Source of the DNA: Fictibacillus sp. FJAT-27399
GTDB lineage: Bacteria > Bacillota > Bacilli > Bacillales > Fictibacillaceae
Direction of reading: 5' to 3'
DNA: 64,000 bases
Assembly (NCBI RefSeq): GCF_001510655.1
Contig: NZ_LMVC01000002.1
Coordinates: 579,700-643,699, forward strand
Both the position numbers and the translations under genes were made by a program. The notes under the pieces are model-generated. The model had not been told where the DNA came from. It saw nothing but the letters and a program-made list of their open reading frames with translations, and ran no database searches. The first letter of the stretch is position 1. Each line of letters begins with the position of its first letter. This document shows, in pieces, positions 1-9,357 of this stretch.

Positions 1-1
1 T

Positions 2-712
2 TTGGGTGATACTGCACGCTGTCCGTATGGACCCAGACCAATGGAGGAAGTAAGACAATACACATTGGAGATGATTGAGTTCCTTCTCAGCAAGGAGATA
101 AAGATGCTTGTCATCGCATGCAACACAGCGACAGCAGCCATTTTGGATGAAGTGAAAAAAAGGCTCAGTATACCGGTTATAGGTGTCATACACCCTGGAG
201 CGAGAACAGCCCTGAAAGTAACGAGGAATCAGCAGATCGGAATCATCGGGACCGTCGGAACAGTAAAAAGCGGTGCTTACGAGACTGCGTTAAAGGAGAT
301 CAAGGGCGATATTACTGTGCACAGTCTTGCCTGTCCGCCGTTTGTCCCACTCGTTGAGAACGGCGAACTGTCCGGAGAGGATACGTACAGAACGGTTCTT
401 GAAGTTCTTCAGCCGTTAAAAGAAACCCCGATCGATACTCTTATTCTCGGATGTACACATTATCCGTTATTACGGCCTGTCATTCAAAAAGTAATGGGAG
501 AAGAGATCAAGCTGATCTCCTCAGGTGCTGAAACAGCAAGAGAGGTTTCAGCCATTCTGGATCACAGCGGTCTTTTGTATACCGGCGACCGGGTTCCAGG
601 CCATGAATTCTTTTCTACTTCAGATAACGGACATTTCCTTGAGATCGCGAATCATTGGATGGAAGAAAAAGTAGAGCACGTGCATTTTATTAAATTAGGA
701 CAAAACCGCTGA
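2..712 (+). CDS. racE: Glutamate racemase, 5'-truncated by window edge
   Basis: Interconverts L- and D-glutamate in the cytoplasm, supplying D-Glu for peptidoglycan. The reading frame is open from the first bases and begins inside the conserved GDTxRCPYGPR segment, so roughly the first 35 residues lie outside the window. Both catalytic cysteines of the Asp/Glu racemase family are visible, in ACNTATA and in LGCTHYPL. The order racE-gerM-rph-rdgB-ysnB matches Bacillus. The TGA stop lies in the loop of a hairpin that begins the downstream tandem repeat. The call is firm; only the true start is unseen. Confidence 0.95.
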   Translation: MGDTARCPYGPRPMEEVRQYTLEMIEFLLSKEIKMLVIACNTATAAILDEVKKRLSIPVIGVIHPGARTALKVTRNQQIGIIGTVGTVKSGAYETALKEIKGDITVHSLACPPFVPLVENGELSGEDTYRTVLEVLQPLKETPIDTLILGCTHYPLLRPVIQKVMGEEIKLISSGAETAREVSAILDHSGLLYTGDRVPGHEFFSTSDNGHFLEIANHWMEEKVEHVHFIKLGQNR

Positions 713-813
713 GTGGTTTTGTCCTTTTAGTTTTTGGGGGCCAAAACCATTGAGTGGTTTTGTCCTTTTAGCTTTTGGGGGCCAAAACCATTGAGTGGTT
801 TTGTCCTATTTAT
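698..813 (+). repeat. Three tandem 41-bp copies of a terminator-like hairpin after racE
   Basis: GGACAAAACC, a 7-nt loop, GGTTTTGTCC and then a T-rich run form a factor-independent terminator at 698-728. The block is repeated with a 41-bp period: the CAAAACC arm recurs at 701, 742 and 783. Copies 2 and 3 differ slightly (CC in place of GGA in the left arm, loop attgagt). Each copy can fold alone, giving a triple terminator between racE and gerM. Confidence 0.85.
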
Positions 814-885
814 TTTTCCATGGGTGGTCTAAAAGGCGGTACAGCCCGTATACATAGTAGTACAACCACTTGGGGAGGGAAAAGT

Positions 886-1935
886 ATGTACAAAAAAATG
901 AGGGCAGGAGCGCCGCTGCTTCTCCTATCAGTGTCAATGCTGATGGCGGGGTGTGGACTGGGGGGAGAAAAAGCAGGAAATGAGCTAGATCCCCCGAAAG
1001 TGAACTACGTGAAGGAAGGCAAGTCTCTTGATAAAGAAACAACTGCCAAAGCCACTAAAAACTCCGTGAAACGCCAGCTGTTTTTATTGGACAGCAATGG
1101 GCTGGTCGTGCCTCAAATGATGAACCTGCCAAAATCGGGCACTGCTGCAAAACAAGTATTAGAGTACTTAGTAAAAGACGGGCCGGTATCCAATATCCTG
1201 CCAAACGGATTCCAGGCTGTGCTGCCGCCTGATACGCAAGTACTGGACGTTGTCGTCGGTAAAGACGGTACGGCAACCGCGAATTTTTCCAAAGAATTCA
1301 AGGATTACCGAGGCCAGGATGAACAAAGGCTTTTACAGTCGATCACTTTCACGCTTACTCAATTTCATTCAATTAAAAATGTGAAAATTCAAATAGACGG
1401 CAAGAACCAAGACGTTATGCCTGTCAATCATACACCGATCAATGACGGAGTCAGCCGTGCTGACGGCATTAATATTGAAAATGGAGATGTAGTCGACATG
1501 ACCGGCAGTGATACAGCAACGCTGTATTTTGTTGCGGAAAATGGTACTCAAGAATATTATGTTCCGGTTACACGCAGGGTAGCGAAAAATGACAGCGATA
1601 AAATAACTGCAGCTGTCCAAGAACTGATTCAAGGACCTGGAGAACAAAGCAGACTTTTAACCGGATTCAGAAATGATGTGAAATTACTCGATGCACCAGT
1701 TGTTAAAAACGGGGTAGCCACGCTGAATTTCAATAAAGCCATCTTGGATAATAAATCGGAAAATACGATTGACGATGCTGTGTTGAAATCGATCGTATTA
1801 TCCTTGACAGAATTAAATGATGTGAAAAAAGTAGCCATTCATGTTAACGGGAAAACAAAACTGAAGTCCGAAGACGGAAAGTCAATCACAGCTCCAGTTT
1901 CAAGACCTGCAATAGTAAACACCGGCGAATTTTAA
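886..1935 (+). CDS. gerM: GerM, spore germination/sporulation lipoprotein
   Basis: A secreted lipoprotein with two GerMN domains; in Bacillus it is needed for normal sporulation and germination. The chosen ATG follows a GGGGAGGG site by 7 nt and gives a 349-aa protein beginning MYKKMRAG. It has a lipoprotein signal: a hydrophobic stretch ending in a lipobox LMAGC, with the lipidated Cys near residue 25. Two similar domains follow (about residues 65-190 and 210-345), each with the TVNF/ATLNF-like strand pattern of the family. A longer in-frame start at 775 runs through the racE terminator repeat and is rejected. A strong terminator follows. Confidence 0.93.
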   Translation: MYKKMRAGAPLLLLSVSMLMAGCGLGGEKAGNELDPPKVNYVKEGKSLDKETTAKATKNSVKRQLFLLDSNGLVVPQMMNLPKSGTAAKQVLEYLVKDGPVSNILPNGFQAVLPPDTQVLDVVVGKDGTATANFSKEFKDYRGQDEQRLLQSITFTLTQFHSIKNVKIQIDGKNQDVMPVNHTPINDGVSRADGINIENGDVVDMTGSDTATLYFVAENGTQEYYVPVTRRVAKNDSDKITAAVQELIQGPGEQSRLLTGFRNDVKLLDAPVVKNGVATLNFNKAILDNKSENTIDDAVLKSIVLSLTELNDVKKVAIHVNGKTKLKSEDGKSITAPVSRPAIVNTGEF

Positions 1936-1959
1936 TCTATGAATAACTTGTGGTAGGAT

Positions 1960-1990
1960 AAAAGAGACGGCTTAAGCCTTCTCTTTTTTT
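1960..1990 (+). terminator. Terminator after gerM
   Basis: AAAAGAGA, c, GGCTTAAGCC, t, TCTCTTTT followed by further T: a nearly perfect stem with a U-run, 25 nt after the gerM stop. Confidence 0.88.
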
Positions 1991-2056
1991 GTATGGCATA
2001 AAACGAAAAATAAGATCAGGCAATGAAAGTGAGCAAGATAACGCAGGAGGTTTATG

Positions 2057-2794
2057 ATGAGGAATGACGGAAGGGCGAACAACGAACTAAGGCCCGTAAA
2101 GATGGATAAAGATTACATAAAACATCCGGAAGGAGCTGTCCTCATAGCAGTAGGTGACACAAAAGTGATTTGTACTGCAAGCATCGAAGAGAGAGTTCCT
2201 CCGTTTATGAGAGGGCAGGGCAAAGGCTGGATAACAGCTGAATATTCGATGCTTCCGCGAGCGACAGAACAGCGTACGATCCGTGAGTCTAGCAAGGGGA
2301 AAGTAACGGGCCGCACAATGGAGATCCAGCGTCTGATCGGAAGAGCGCTCCGTTCCGTTGTTGACCTTTCCAAAATCGGAGAACGGACAATCTGGGTGGA
2401 TTGTGATGTCATTCAAGCTGACGGAGGGACGCGGACGGCTTCCATTACAGGAGCGTTTGTTGCGATGGTATTAGCGTTTGGTAAGCTTTTGGAGACCAAA
2501 GCGATCAAGCAAATGCCGGTAAGTGATTTTCTTGCTGCTACTTCTGCAGGTATTGACGAAAAAGAAGGAGCCCTGCTGGATTTGAATTATGCCGAAGATT
2601 CGACTGCTTCAGTAGACATGAATATTGTCATGACCGGCAGCGGAGAATTTGTCGAGCTTCAAGGAACAGGAGAGGAAGCGACTTTTTCTTATCAGCAGCT
2701 GCAGACACTGCTCGAATTAGGGAATAAAGGTGTCACTGAATTGATCGGCATTCAGAAGGAAGTGCTCGGTGATCTGGCGAAACTAATTAAGTAA
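2057..2794 (+). CDS. rph: Ribonuclease PH
   Basis: A phosphorolytic 3'-5' exoribonuclease that trims tRNA 3' ends. It is 245 aa, the usual family length, and close to B. subtilis Rph throughout, with the conserved RPHxxELRP-like start ([10 protein letters not shown]), [15 protein letters not shown] and the [19 protein letters not shown] core. Two ATGs are adjacent (2054, 2057); the second is preferred because AGGAGG at 2045-2050 gives 6-nt spacing. It is followed closely by the nucleotide pyrophosphatase gene, probably one operon with ysnB. Confidence 0.96.
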   Translation: MRNDGRANNELRPVKMDKDYIKHPEGAVLIAVGDTKVICTASIEERVPPFMRGQGKGWITAEYSMLPRATEQRTIRESSKGKVTGRTMEIQRLIGRALRSVVDLSKIGERTIWVDCDVIQADGGTRTASITGAFVAMVLAFGKLLETKAIKQMPVSDFLAATSAGIDEKEGALLDLNYAEDSTASVDMNIVMTGSGEFVELQGTGEEATFSYQQLQTLLELGNKGVTELIGIQKEVLGDLAKLIK

Positions 2795-2805
2795 GGCAGG
2801 TATTG

Positions 2806-3402
2806 ATGATGAAAAAAGTACTGATTGCGACGAAGAACGAAGGTAAAGTAAAAGAATTTACATTTATGTTCTCAGAGATGGGATTGGAAGTGACCTCTCT
2901 GCTGGATGTGGAGAACACTCCGGATGTTGAAGAAACAGGAACCACATTTGCTGAAAATGCAGCATTAAAAGCAGAAGAAATCTCAGAACTTTACAATATT
3001 CCTGTTATCGCGGATGATTCAGGACTTGTTATAGACGCTTTAGACGGCAGGCCGGGTGTTTTCTCGGCCCGATATGCGGGAATAGAAAAAGACGATAATA
3101 AAAATATGGACAAAGTGCTTGACGAGATGCGAAGCGTACCGCCAGAAGAGCGCAGTGCGAGATTTGTGTGCGCACTCGCCGTTGCAAGTCCAGGTAGGGA
3201 AACACTGATCGTTGAAGGGCATTGTGAAGGTGAGATCGGCTATAAAAAAACAGGAAGCAACGGCTTCGGCTATGATCCAATCTTTGTCGTCGGGCATACT
3301 TCGTCCACTATGGCAGAGCTCACAAAAGAAGAGAAAAACAAAATCAGCCATCGTGCAAATGCAATGGCGAAGCTTAAGGATCAGATGCATCTGCTGTTTT
3401 AG
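2806..3402 (+). CDS. rdgB: XTP/dITP diphosphatase (HAM1/RdgB family)
   Basis: Hydrolyses ITP, dITP and XTP to monophosphates, keeping deaminated purines out of nucleic acids. It is about 198 aa with the family N-terminus IATKNEGKVKEF, the metal-binding DDSGL, the GRPGVFSARYAG motif, the FGYDPIF motif and the KNKISHRA end. TTG (2803) and two ATGs (2806, 2809) are possible starts; GGCAGG at 2795-2800 favours one of the ATGs. It sits 11 nt after rph and 14 nt before ysnB. This is ysnA by B. subtilis position. Confidence 0.94.
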   Translation: MMKKVLIATKNEGKVKEFTFMFSEMGLEVTSLLDVENTPDVEETGTTFAENAALKAEEISELYNIPVIADDSGLVIDALDGRPGVFSARYAGIEKDDNKNMDKVLDEMRSVPPEERSARFVCALAVASPGRETLIVEGHCEGEIGYKKTGSNGFGYDPIFVVGHTSSTMAELTKEEKNKISHRANAMAKLKDQMHLLF

Positions 3403-3416
3403 GAGGTTAGCCAACT

Positions 3417-3932
3417 GTGAAAGTTTTAATCGTCAGTGACAGCCACGGATATAAAAAGGAACTGGAAATGATCAAAGACCGTCACCGAGGAGAAGTAGAA
3501 GCAATGATTCATTGCGGAGATTCCGAGCTTACTGCTGATTCCCGCGAATTAAAGGATTTTATCACGGTGCAGGGCAATATGGATTATGCTGCGCCTGACC
3601 TTCCTACAGAAGCTATAGAGCTGATTGGGGACACTTGCTTTTATGTCACGCACGGCCACCTGTATAATGTGAAAATGTCACTCGTATCACTAACCTACCG
3701 AGGAGAAGAAACGGGAGCTAAGGTTATTTGTTACGGACACTCTCACACAGCGCACAGCTTTGAGAAGAACGGCCATATCTATATCAATCCAGGCAGCATC
3801 AGAATGCCAAGAGAACGTTTTGAAAAAACCTACGCGATCTTTGAGGTTGAAGGCAGTACGGTGAATGTATACTTTTTGGACCTTGAAGGAAAAGAAGTAG
3901 AAGACCTTAGAAGTGAATTTCAGCTTTCTTAA
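3417..3932 (+). CDS. ysnB: YfcE/MJ0936-type metallophosphoesterase
   Basis: A small calcineurin-like phosphodiesterase of unknown physiological substrate. It is 171 aa with a GTG start preceded by AGGAGGT at 3401-3407. Metal-binding motifs are visible: SDSHG near the N-terminus, IHCGD, QGNMD, THGH, and GHSHT with NPGS near the C-terminus, the full di-metal set. It is the third gene of the rph group. A GC-rich hairpin follows the stop but has no T-run. Confidence 0.9.
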   Translation: MKVLIVSDSHGYKKELEMIKDRHRGEVEAMIHCGDSELTADSRELKDFITVQGNMDYAAPDLPTEAIELIGDTCFYVTHGHLYNVKMSLVSLTYRGEETGAKVICYGHSHTAHSFEKNGHIYINPGSIRMPRERFEKTYAIFEVEGSTVNVYFLDLEGKEVEDLRSEFQLS

Positions 3933-3961
3933 CAATGGGGAGATTTTTCTCCCCAAATCTG

Positions 3962-3990
3962 TTGACATACTGAATGGGATATAGTATATT
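3962..3990 (+). promoter_or_regulatory. Sigma-A promoter for the tRNA pair
   Basis: TTGACA at 3962-3967, a 17-nt spacer, TATATT at 3985-3990, ending 40 nt before tRNA-Gly. Close to consensus, as expected for a stable-RNA gene. Confidence 0.85.
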
Positions 3991-4030
3991 TACTTATGTC
4001 GCTGATGTTAGTGACCTAATTTACCTACTT

Positions 4031-4104
4031 GCGGGTGTAGTTTAGTGGTAAAACAAGAGCCTTCCAAGCTCTGGTCGTGAGTTCGATTCTCATCACCCGC
4101 TCCA
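4031..4104 (+). tRNA. tRNA-Gly (anticodon UCC)
   Basis: A complete cloverleaf. Acceptor GCGGGTG pairs with CACCCGC; the D arm contains AGTTTAGTGGTAAAAC; the anticodon loop CTTCCAA reads TCC; the T arm has GTTCGATTC; an encoded CCA ends the gene. Decodes GGA/GGG. Confidence 0.97.
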
Positions 4105-4282
4105 TTTGCTATTTCTCACGTCGCAATGGAAACAAACAGGCAAGACTTTTTTATACTGGAAAAGTCAAAGAGAATTGATTGATCATAACGTTTTCCCCGA
4201 GGAAAACAAAACTGTGTGCCCGCAGCGCTCTGCAATCGCATGAAGTTGCATTGCTAAGCGGAAAGGGCTCTAAAATACATAT

Positions 4283-4359
4283 GTCCCAGTAGCTCAGCCG
4301 GATAGAGCATACGCCTTCTAAGCGTACGGTCGGGAGTTCGAATCTCTCCTGGGACGCCA
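4283..4359 (+). tRNA. tRNA-Arg (anticodon UCU)
   Basis: A complete cloverleaf. Acceptor GTCCCAG pairs with CTGGGAC; the D arm has AGCTCAGCCGGATAGAGC; the anticodon loop CTTCTAA reads TCT; the T arm has GTTCGAATC; encoded CCA. Decodes AGA/AGG. It lies 178 nt after tRNA-Gly. That gap holds only a weak possible promoter (TAAAAT at 4271). Confidence 0.97.
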
Positions 4360-4377
4360 TCTAACATACATACTATA

Positions 4378-4430
4378 GACACCTTTTTCAGTACATCGAT
4401 TAAATGTACTGAAAAAGGTGTCTTTTTTTT
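4378..4430 (+). terminator. Strong terminator after tRNA-Arg
   Basis: A perfect 19-bp stem (4378-4396 with 4404-4422) with a 7-nt loop, followed by eight T. It closes the tRNA unit. Confidence 0.95.
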
Positions 4431-4469
4431 GTCTTCTTTTGCTTAACTAAAGAGTGCTTGGACTATTTT

Positions 4470-4483
4470 TGTAAGCGCTTCAA
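4470..4483 (+). promoter_or_regulatory. Candidate CcpA (cre) site upstream of ilvE
   Basis: TGTAAGCGCTTCAA matches the cre consensus TGWAARCGYTWNCW except at one position. It lies about 110 nt upstream of the likely ilvE -35. In B. subtilis CcpA activates the ilv-leu operon through an upstream cre, so the placement is sensible. Binding is inferred from pattern only. Confidence 0.55.
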
Positions 4484-4557
4484 AAATGTTTACAAATGAC
4501 ACGTTTCGTTTTCTTTTCTCTTTGGCACAAAGGATGTAAGCGGATACAAAAAAACTG

Positions 4558-4572
4558 AATTAACTGAAAATT
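4558..4572 (+). promoter_or_regulatory. CodY-like box upstream of ilvE
   Basis: AATTAACTGAAAATT matches the CodY consensus AATTTTCWGAAAATT at 13 of 15 positions and ends 21 nt before the -35. A poorer match (AATTATCAGATTCTA, 4630-4644) lies just downstream of the -10. CodY represses branched-chain amino acid synthesis in Bacillus when isoleucine, valine and GTP are plentiful. Confidence 0.6.
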
Positions 4573-4593
4573 AATTTTTTTCAAAAAAGGTGG

Positions 4594-4622
4594 TTGACCT
4601 AGAACAAAAAGGGGCGTAACAT
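4594..4622 (+). promoter_or_regulatory. Likely ilvE promoter
   Basis: TTGACC (4594-4599), 17-nt spacer, TAACAT (4617-4622). The alternative -10 CATAAT at 4620 gives a 20-nt spacer. The rest of 4431-4688 is non-coding leader. Confidence 0.5.
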
Positions 4623-4688
4623 AATCAACAATTATCAGATTCTATTTAAATATTCGAACAATTTACGAAGGAGAAAAGGAGGATCACG

Positions 4689-5594
4689 ATGTTAGAACAA
4701 TGGGTTTATGTAGACGGTGAATTTGTCTTGAAAGAAGATGCCAAAATCTCTGTTTATGATCACGGCTTTTTGTACGGAGATGGGGTGTTTGAAGGCATTC
4801 GAGTCTACAATGGAAATGTTTATCGGCTTGATGAACATCTACAGCGTCTGTTTGAATCAGCTCAATCCATCATGTTAACCATTCCGCACACAAAAGAGGA
4901 GCTGACAAAAATTATCGTCGAGACGCTCCAAAAAAACCAATATCGTGATGCCTACATCCGTTTAGTCATATCCCGTGGAAGAGGGAATCTTGGCCTGGAC
5001 CCATTTACCTGCGAAAAACCGGGGGTTATCATCATTGCAGAACAGCTGGCTCTCTTCCCTAAAAAACTTTATGAGACTGGAATCGAAATTGTGACAGTTG
5101 CGAGCCGCAGGAACCGCGCAGATGTCTTGAGTCCAAAAGTAAAATCATTGAATTACTTAAACAACATACTCGTCAAAATTGAAGCCAATCTGGCGGGTGT
5201 CAGCGAAGCGCTTATGCTGAACGACCAAGGTTATGTCGCCGAAGGTTCTGCAGATAACGTATTTATTGTTAAAGGAAATAGCATCAAAACACCGCCGGGT
5301 TACCTGGGGGCGCTTGAAGGAATTACGAGGAACGCTATCGTTGAGATTGCTGCAGAACTTGGCTACAACGTTAGCGAAGAGCCATTTACAAGACACGATG
5401 TGTACGTGGCTGATGAAGTGTTTCTTACAGGGACGGCTGCTGAAGTCATTGCTGTTATCAAAGTGGACGGCAGGGTAATCGGTGAAGGTGTTCCTGGAAA
5501 ACACACGAACATTTTATTGCAAGCGTTCAGGCAAAGAGTTGTCGAAGAGGGAGTCAAAGTCTATCCGGCTTCCACTACCGTACAAGCGGGCTAA
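4689..5594 (+). CDS. ilvE: Branched-chain amino acid aminotransferase (class IV)
   Basis: A PLP enzyme that transfers the amino group between glutamate and the keto acids of Leu, Ile and Val, the last step of all three pathways. It is 301 aa, the short E. coli IlvE type. Visible features: YDHGFLYGDGVFEGIR at the N-terminus, RLVISRGRG near residue 95, the PLP lysine near residue 152 in VKSLNYLNN, and a C-terminal FLTGTAAEV. AAGGAGG precedes the ATG. It is the first gene of the ilv-leu block, 25 nt before ilvD. Confidence 0.94.
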   Translation: MLEQWVYVDGEFVLKEDAKISVYDHGFLYGDGVFEGIRVYNGNVYRLDEHLQRLFESAQSIMLTIPHTKEELTKIIVETLQKNQYRDAYIRLVISRGRGNLGLDPFTCEKPGVIIIAEQLALFPKKLYETGIEIVTVASRRNRADVLSPKVKSLNYLNNILVKIEANLAGVSEALMLNDQGYVAEGSADNVFIVKGNSIKTPPGYLGALEGITRNAIVEIAAELGYNVSEEPFTRHDVYVADEVFLTGTAAEVIAVIKVDGRVIGEGVPGKHTNILLQAFRQRVVEEGVKVYPASTTVQAG

Positions 5595-5619
5595 TCATAC
5601 GTAACAGGAGTTGTGGTCT

Positions 5620-7287
5620 ATGCGCAGTAACATGATAAAAAAAGGAATTGACCGGGCACCGCATCGCAGCTTGCTGCATGCTGCCGGTGTCAAAGAGGAA
5701 GACATGAACAAGCCATTTATCGGGGTCTGTAACTCGTATGTAGATATCATTCCGGGACATATGCACCTCAATAAAGTGGGCGAACAAGTTAAGCAAGCCA
5801 TCCGTGAAGCAGGCGGTGTCCCGTTTGAGTTTAATACCATCGGCGTCGATGATGGGATTGCCATGGGGCACATCGGGATGCGTTATTCGCTTCCGAGCCG
5901 GGAAATTATTGCTGATTCAGCGGAAACAGTCATTAATGCTCACTGGTTTGACGGAGTCTTTTTTATTCCAAACTGTGACAAGATAACGCCGGGCATGCTG
6001 ATGGCAGCAGTTAGAACGAATGTACCTGCCGTATTCGTTTCAGGCGGCCCGATGGAAGCAGGGAAGTCATCCACTGGAAAATCACTTTCGCTCGTTTCTG
6101 TATTCGAAGGAGTCGGATCACATCTTTCCGGTAAGATGTCGAGGGAAGAACTGCTGGAGCTTGAAACAAGCGCCTGTCCGACCTGCGGATCCTGTTCCGG
6201 AATGTTCACCGCAAACAGCATGAACTCCATTATGGAAATGCTCGGAATTACATTGCCGGGAAACGGGACACTCGTCGCCACTTCGAAAGAGCGGGATAAG
6301 CTCTATAAAGATGCTGCCTCCTGTTTGATGGATCTGGTCGAACGCGATATCCGGCCAAGAGACATTATTACAAAAGAAGCCATAGATGATGCTTTTGCAT
6401 TGGATATGGCCATGGGAGGATCAACAAACACCGTACTTCATATGCTGGCCATCGCACATGAGGCGGGGATCGAATACGATCTTAAACGAATTAATGAAGT
6501 AGCTGAGAGGGTTCCTTATTTATCAAAGATCAGTCCCGCATCCGACTACACGATGCAGGATGTCCATGATGCCGGTGGAGTCAGTGCCATCATGAAACAG
6601 CTCTGCCACATTGAAGGAGCAGTTCATAAAGACCGGATCACGATTTCGGGGAAAACTCTCTATGAAAATATAAAAGATGCTTCCATTACAAACAGCGATG
6701 TAATCAGATATCCTGATAACGCCTACAGTCCTGTAGGAGGACTCTCCATTCTATATGGAAACCTTGCACCTGACGGCTGTGTGATCAAGGTGGGCGGTGT
6801 AGATCCATCGATCAAATATTTTGAAGGAGAAGCCATCGTCTTTGAATCACAGGATGAAGCGTTAGAAGGCATCAACAGCGGAAAAGTAAAAGAAGGCCAC
6901 GTTGTGGTTATCCGGTATGAAGGCCCCAAAGGCGGACCTGGAATGCCTGAGATGCTTTCACCGACCTCCGCAATCGCTGGAATGGGACTAAGCACAAAGG
7001 TCGCTTTAATTACAGACGGAAGATTTTCAGGAGCATCCAGGGGAATTTCCATCGGTCATATTTCTCCTGAAGCAGCTGAAGGCGGTCCAATCGCATTCCT
7101 GGAGAACGGAGACCACATTTTCATTGATTTGACTCAAAGATCGATCAACATCATGCTGAGCAACGAAGAACTGGAAAGCAGAAAGACGGATTGGAGACAG
7201 CCTGAACCCAAAATTAAACAAGGCTATCTCGCCCGTTACTCCAAGCTGGTTACTTCAGCCAATACTGGCGGAGTTCTAAAAATATAA
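5620..7287 (+). CDS. ilvD: Dihydroxy-acid dehydratase
   Basis: An iron-sulfur enzyme dehydrating 2,3-dihydroxy-isovalerate and -methylvalerate to the keto acids used by IlvE. It is 555 aa from the ATG at 5620, which is 9 nt after ACAGGAG; the in-frame TTG at 5611 abuts that site and is rejected. Cluster-ligand motifs are present: NCDKITPGM (Cys about 119) and [17 protein letters not shown] (Cys about 186). The C-terminal GRFSGASRG and YARLV-like end ([15 protein letters not shown]) match the family. It is followed by a T-box leader rather than directly by ilvB. Confidence 0.97.
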   Translation: MRSNMIKKGIDRAPHRSLLHAAGVKEEDMNKPFIGVCNSYVDIIPGHMHLNKVGEQVKQAIREAGGVPFEFNTIGVDDGIAMGHIGMRYSLPSREIIADSAETVINAHWFDGVFFIPNCDKITPGMLMAAVRTNVPAVFVSGGPMEAGKSSTGKSLSLVSVFEGVGSHLSGKMSREELLELETSACPTCGSCSGMFTANSMNSIMEMLGITLPGNGTLVATSKERDKLYKDAASCLMDLVERDIRPRDIITKEAIDDAFALDMAMGGSTNTVLHMLAIAHEAGIEYDLKRINEVAERVPYLSKISPASDYTMQDVHDAGGVSAIMKQLCHIEGAVHKDRITISGKTLYENIKDASITNSDVIRYPDNAYSPVGGLSILYGNLAPDGCVIKVGGVDPSIKYFEGEAIVFESQDEALEGINSGKVKEGHVVVIRYEGPKGGPGMPEMLSPTSAIAGMGLSTKVALITDGRFSGASRGISIGHISPEAAEGGPIAFLENGDHIFIDLTQRSINIMLSNEELESRKTDWRQPEPKIKQGYLARYSKLVTSANTGGVLKI

Positions 7288-7325
7288 ACTTTTAGTAAAA
7301 AAAGTTAAATAATTCAAAATCGATG

Positions 7326-7609
7326 AAGGGGAAGAATGATAACAGAGTATTCACAGAGAGCCGGAAGCGCTGGGAACCGGTAATGCTCTTATCAGGACCT
7401 CACCCCTGAGTGTCTGTCCGAAAGCCATTGGCCAGTAGGGCAGGCCGAGTTAACCCGAAAGAGGAGTTAACTTGTTATCAAACCGGGCGAACGTATTCGT
7501 CCATGAGGCGGCCAAGCAGCATAGCCGCGAAGAAGGGTGGTACCGTGAAAAGAAGCCTTTTCACCCCTTTGACAGGATTACACTGTCATTTTGGGTGGGA
7601 AGGCTTTTT
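7326..7609 (+). promoter_or_regulatory. T-box riboswitch, leucine-specific, upstream of ilvB
   Basis: The Stem I base AGGGG (7327-7331) pairs with CCCCT (7403-7407). Directly before that 3' strand is CTC plus A (7399-7402), the expected specifier position, giving Leu. The conserved T-box AGGGTGGTACCGTG is at 7534-7547. The terminator follows at 7553-7609: AAGCCTTTTCACCC pairs with GGGTGGGAAGGCTT, with a small internal hairpin and a T-run. Uncharged tRNA-Leu would stabilise the antiterminator and allow ilvB onward to be transcribed. I see no convincing separate promoter between ilvD and this leader. Confidence 0.93.
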
Positions 7610-7638
7610 ATTATGATTTTATAAGGGAGGAATCAGGA

Positions 7639-9357
7639 ATGAAAGCCAGCTGGGTGGCTGATGAAGAGAAAAGCAAAGTTCAAATGATGTCAGGAGCAGA
7701 CATGCTGATGGAGGCACTTGAAAAAGAAGGGGTAGACGTCTTGTTCGGCTATCCTGGAGGTGCTGTCCTTCCAATCTATGATGCCCTTTACAAGAAAAAT
7801 ATCAGACATATTTTAACCCGCCATGAGCAAGGAGCCATCCATGCAGCTCAAGGGTTTGCAAGGGTTACCGGAAAAGCAGGAGTTGTCATCGCCACCTCGG
7901 GGCCGGGGGCAACCAATCTCGTTACTGGAATTGCTGATGCCATGATTGATTCTCTCCCGCTTGTCATCTTCACCGGGCAGGTGGCAACAACTGTAATCGG
8001 TACGGACGCTTTCCAGGAAGCTGATATTGTCGGTGTAACGATGCCTATCACCAAACATAACTACCAGGTAAGAAGAGTGGAAGACCTCCCCGGGATCGTC
8101 CAGGAAGCCTTTCATATCGCTCAGACAGGAAGGCCAGGTCCGGTTCTGGTAGACATTCCAAAAGATATTTCGACTGCTTTAGGGGCATTTTCTACACCGA
8201 AAGAAGTCACACTGCCAGGTTACCAGCCAACAGTCATGCCGAACCTTCTCCAAGTAAAACGGCTGGCAGACGCCATTGCCACTGCAAAAAAACCTGTCAT
8301 TCTTGCAGGTGCGGGTGTGCTGTTCGCTGGAGCAGAGAATGAAATCCTTACCTTGGCTGAACAGCATCGGATTCCGGTCGCCAATACATTGCTCGGGCTT
8401 GGCAGCTTCCCATCCGATCATCCCCTTTTCCTGGGAATGGCCGGTATGCATGGCACCTATGCCTCGAATATTGCTCTGCACGAATGTGATCTCCTGATTG
8501 GAATCGGAGCACGGTTCGATGACCGTTTGACAGGTGATCTAAATCACTTCGCCAAGAAAGCAGCCGTTGCCCATATTGACATTGATCCGGCTGAGATCGG
8601 CAAGAACGTGGAAACTCTGATTCCGATTGTCGGTTGTGCAAAGCATACCGTTTCAGCATTGCTTCGAGAAAGCACATCGTCAGGAGATACGACAGAATGG
8701 GTCTATCATTTATCTGAGCTGAAGAGCAGTTATCCGCTCTGGTATAAAAAAGACGGTGAAACGCTAAAACCCCAGAGATTGCTTGAAATCATTCATGAGG
8801 AAACAAAAGGGGAAGCGGTCATTACGACAGATGTGGGACAGCATCAGATGTGGACAGCGCAATATTATGGTTTTTCCAAACCAAACCGCTGGGTAACTTC
8901 AGGAGGATTAGGAACGATGGGATTCGGATTTCCGGCAGCAATCGGGGCGAAAATTGGAAATCCAGAACTTCCTGTTGTTGCTGTAACAGGTGATGGCGGA
9001 TTCCAAATGACATTACAAGAGCTATCTGTTCTTCAAGAATTGAAGCTGCCTGTCATCATTGTCATCGTTAATAACCAGTCACTTGGAATGGTTAGGCAGT
9101 GGCAGGAGATCTTTTATGAAGAACGTTATTCACAATCCCTCATTCCTGTTCAGCCTGACTTTGTAAAACTGGCAGCCGCATATGGCATTGACGCTGCGGT
9201 TGTTACTACAGAAGAGGATGCCAAAGTGAAGCTTGCACAGGCACTGGAGTCCAATTCTCCTTTCCTTCTCGACTGCAGGGTAACTTCGGATGAAAATGTC
9301 TATCCGATGATTGCTCCCGGGAAAGGGATTCATCAAATGATTGGGGTGAAACCATGA
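7639..9357 (+). CDS. ilvB: Acetolactate synthase, catalytic subunit
   Basis: A TPP/FAD enzyme condensing two pyruvates (or pyruvate with 2-oxobutyrate), the committed step to Val/Leu and Ile. The ATG at 7639 follows GGGAGG and gives 572 aa; the open frame extends upstream into the T-box terminator but that part is not coding. Visible features: the TPP-activating Glu at residue 63 ([12 protein letters not shown]), the central GARFDDR region, and the TPP/Mg motif GDGGFQMT at about 451 ending in NNQSLGMV. It overlaps ilvH by 4 nt (ATGA). Confidence 0.96.
   Translation: MKASWVADEEKSKVQMMSGADMLMEALEKEGVDVLFGYPGGAVLPIYDALYKKNIRHILTRHEQGAIHAAQGFARVTGKAGVVIATSGPGATNLVTGIADAMIDSLPLVIFTGQVATTVIGTDAFQEADIVGVTMPITKHNYQVRRVEDLPGIVQEAFHIAQTGRPGPVLVDIPKDISTALGAFSTPKEVTLPGYQPTVMPNLLQVKRLADAIATAKKPVILAGAGVLFAGAENEILTLAEQHRIPVANTLLGLGSFPSDHPLFLGMAGMHGTYASNIALHECDLLIGIGARFDDRLTGDLNHFAKKAAVAHIDIDPAEIGKNVETLIPIVGCAKHTVSALLRESTSSGDTTEWVYHLSELKSSYPLWYKKDGETLKPQRLLEIIHEETKGEAVITTDVGQHQMWTAQYYGFSKPNRWVTSGGLGTMGFGFPAAIGAKIGNPELPVVAVTGDGGFQMTLQELSVLQELKLPVIIVIVNNQSLGMVRQWQEIFYEERYSQSLIPVQPDFVKLAAAYGIDAAVVTTEEDAKVKLAQALESNSPFLLDCRVTSDENVYPMIAPGKGIHQMIGVKP

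Noticed and set aside
775-885. 37-codon extension of gerM
   Set aside because: Runs through the racE terminator repeat and precedes the signal peptide; the ATG at 886 fits a lipoprotein start.
3936-3955. Terminator after ysnB
   Set aside because: A GGGGAGA/TCTCCCC hairpin exists but no T-run follows; the T residues are in the loop.
4144-4166. Terminator between tRNA-Gly and tRNA-Arg
   Set aside because: GACTTTT/AAAAGTC stem is short and AT-rich with a 9-nt loop and no T-run after it.
4151-4360. Leftward ORF of 69 aa across tRNA-Arg
   Set aside because: It is the complement of a tRNA gene, a well-known source of false proteins.
7410-7616. 68-aa ORF in the ilvB leader
   Set aside because: It lies wholly within the T-box riboswitch; no ribosome site.
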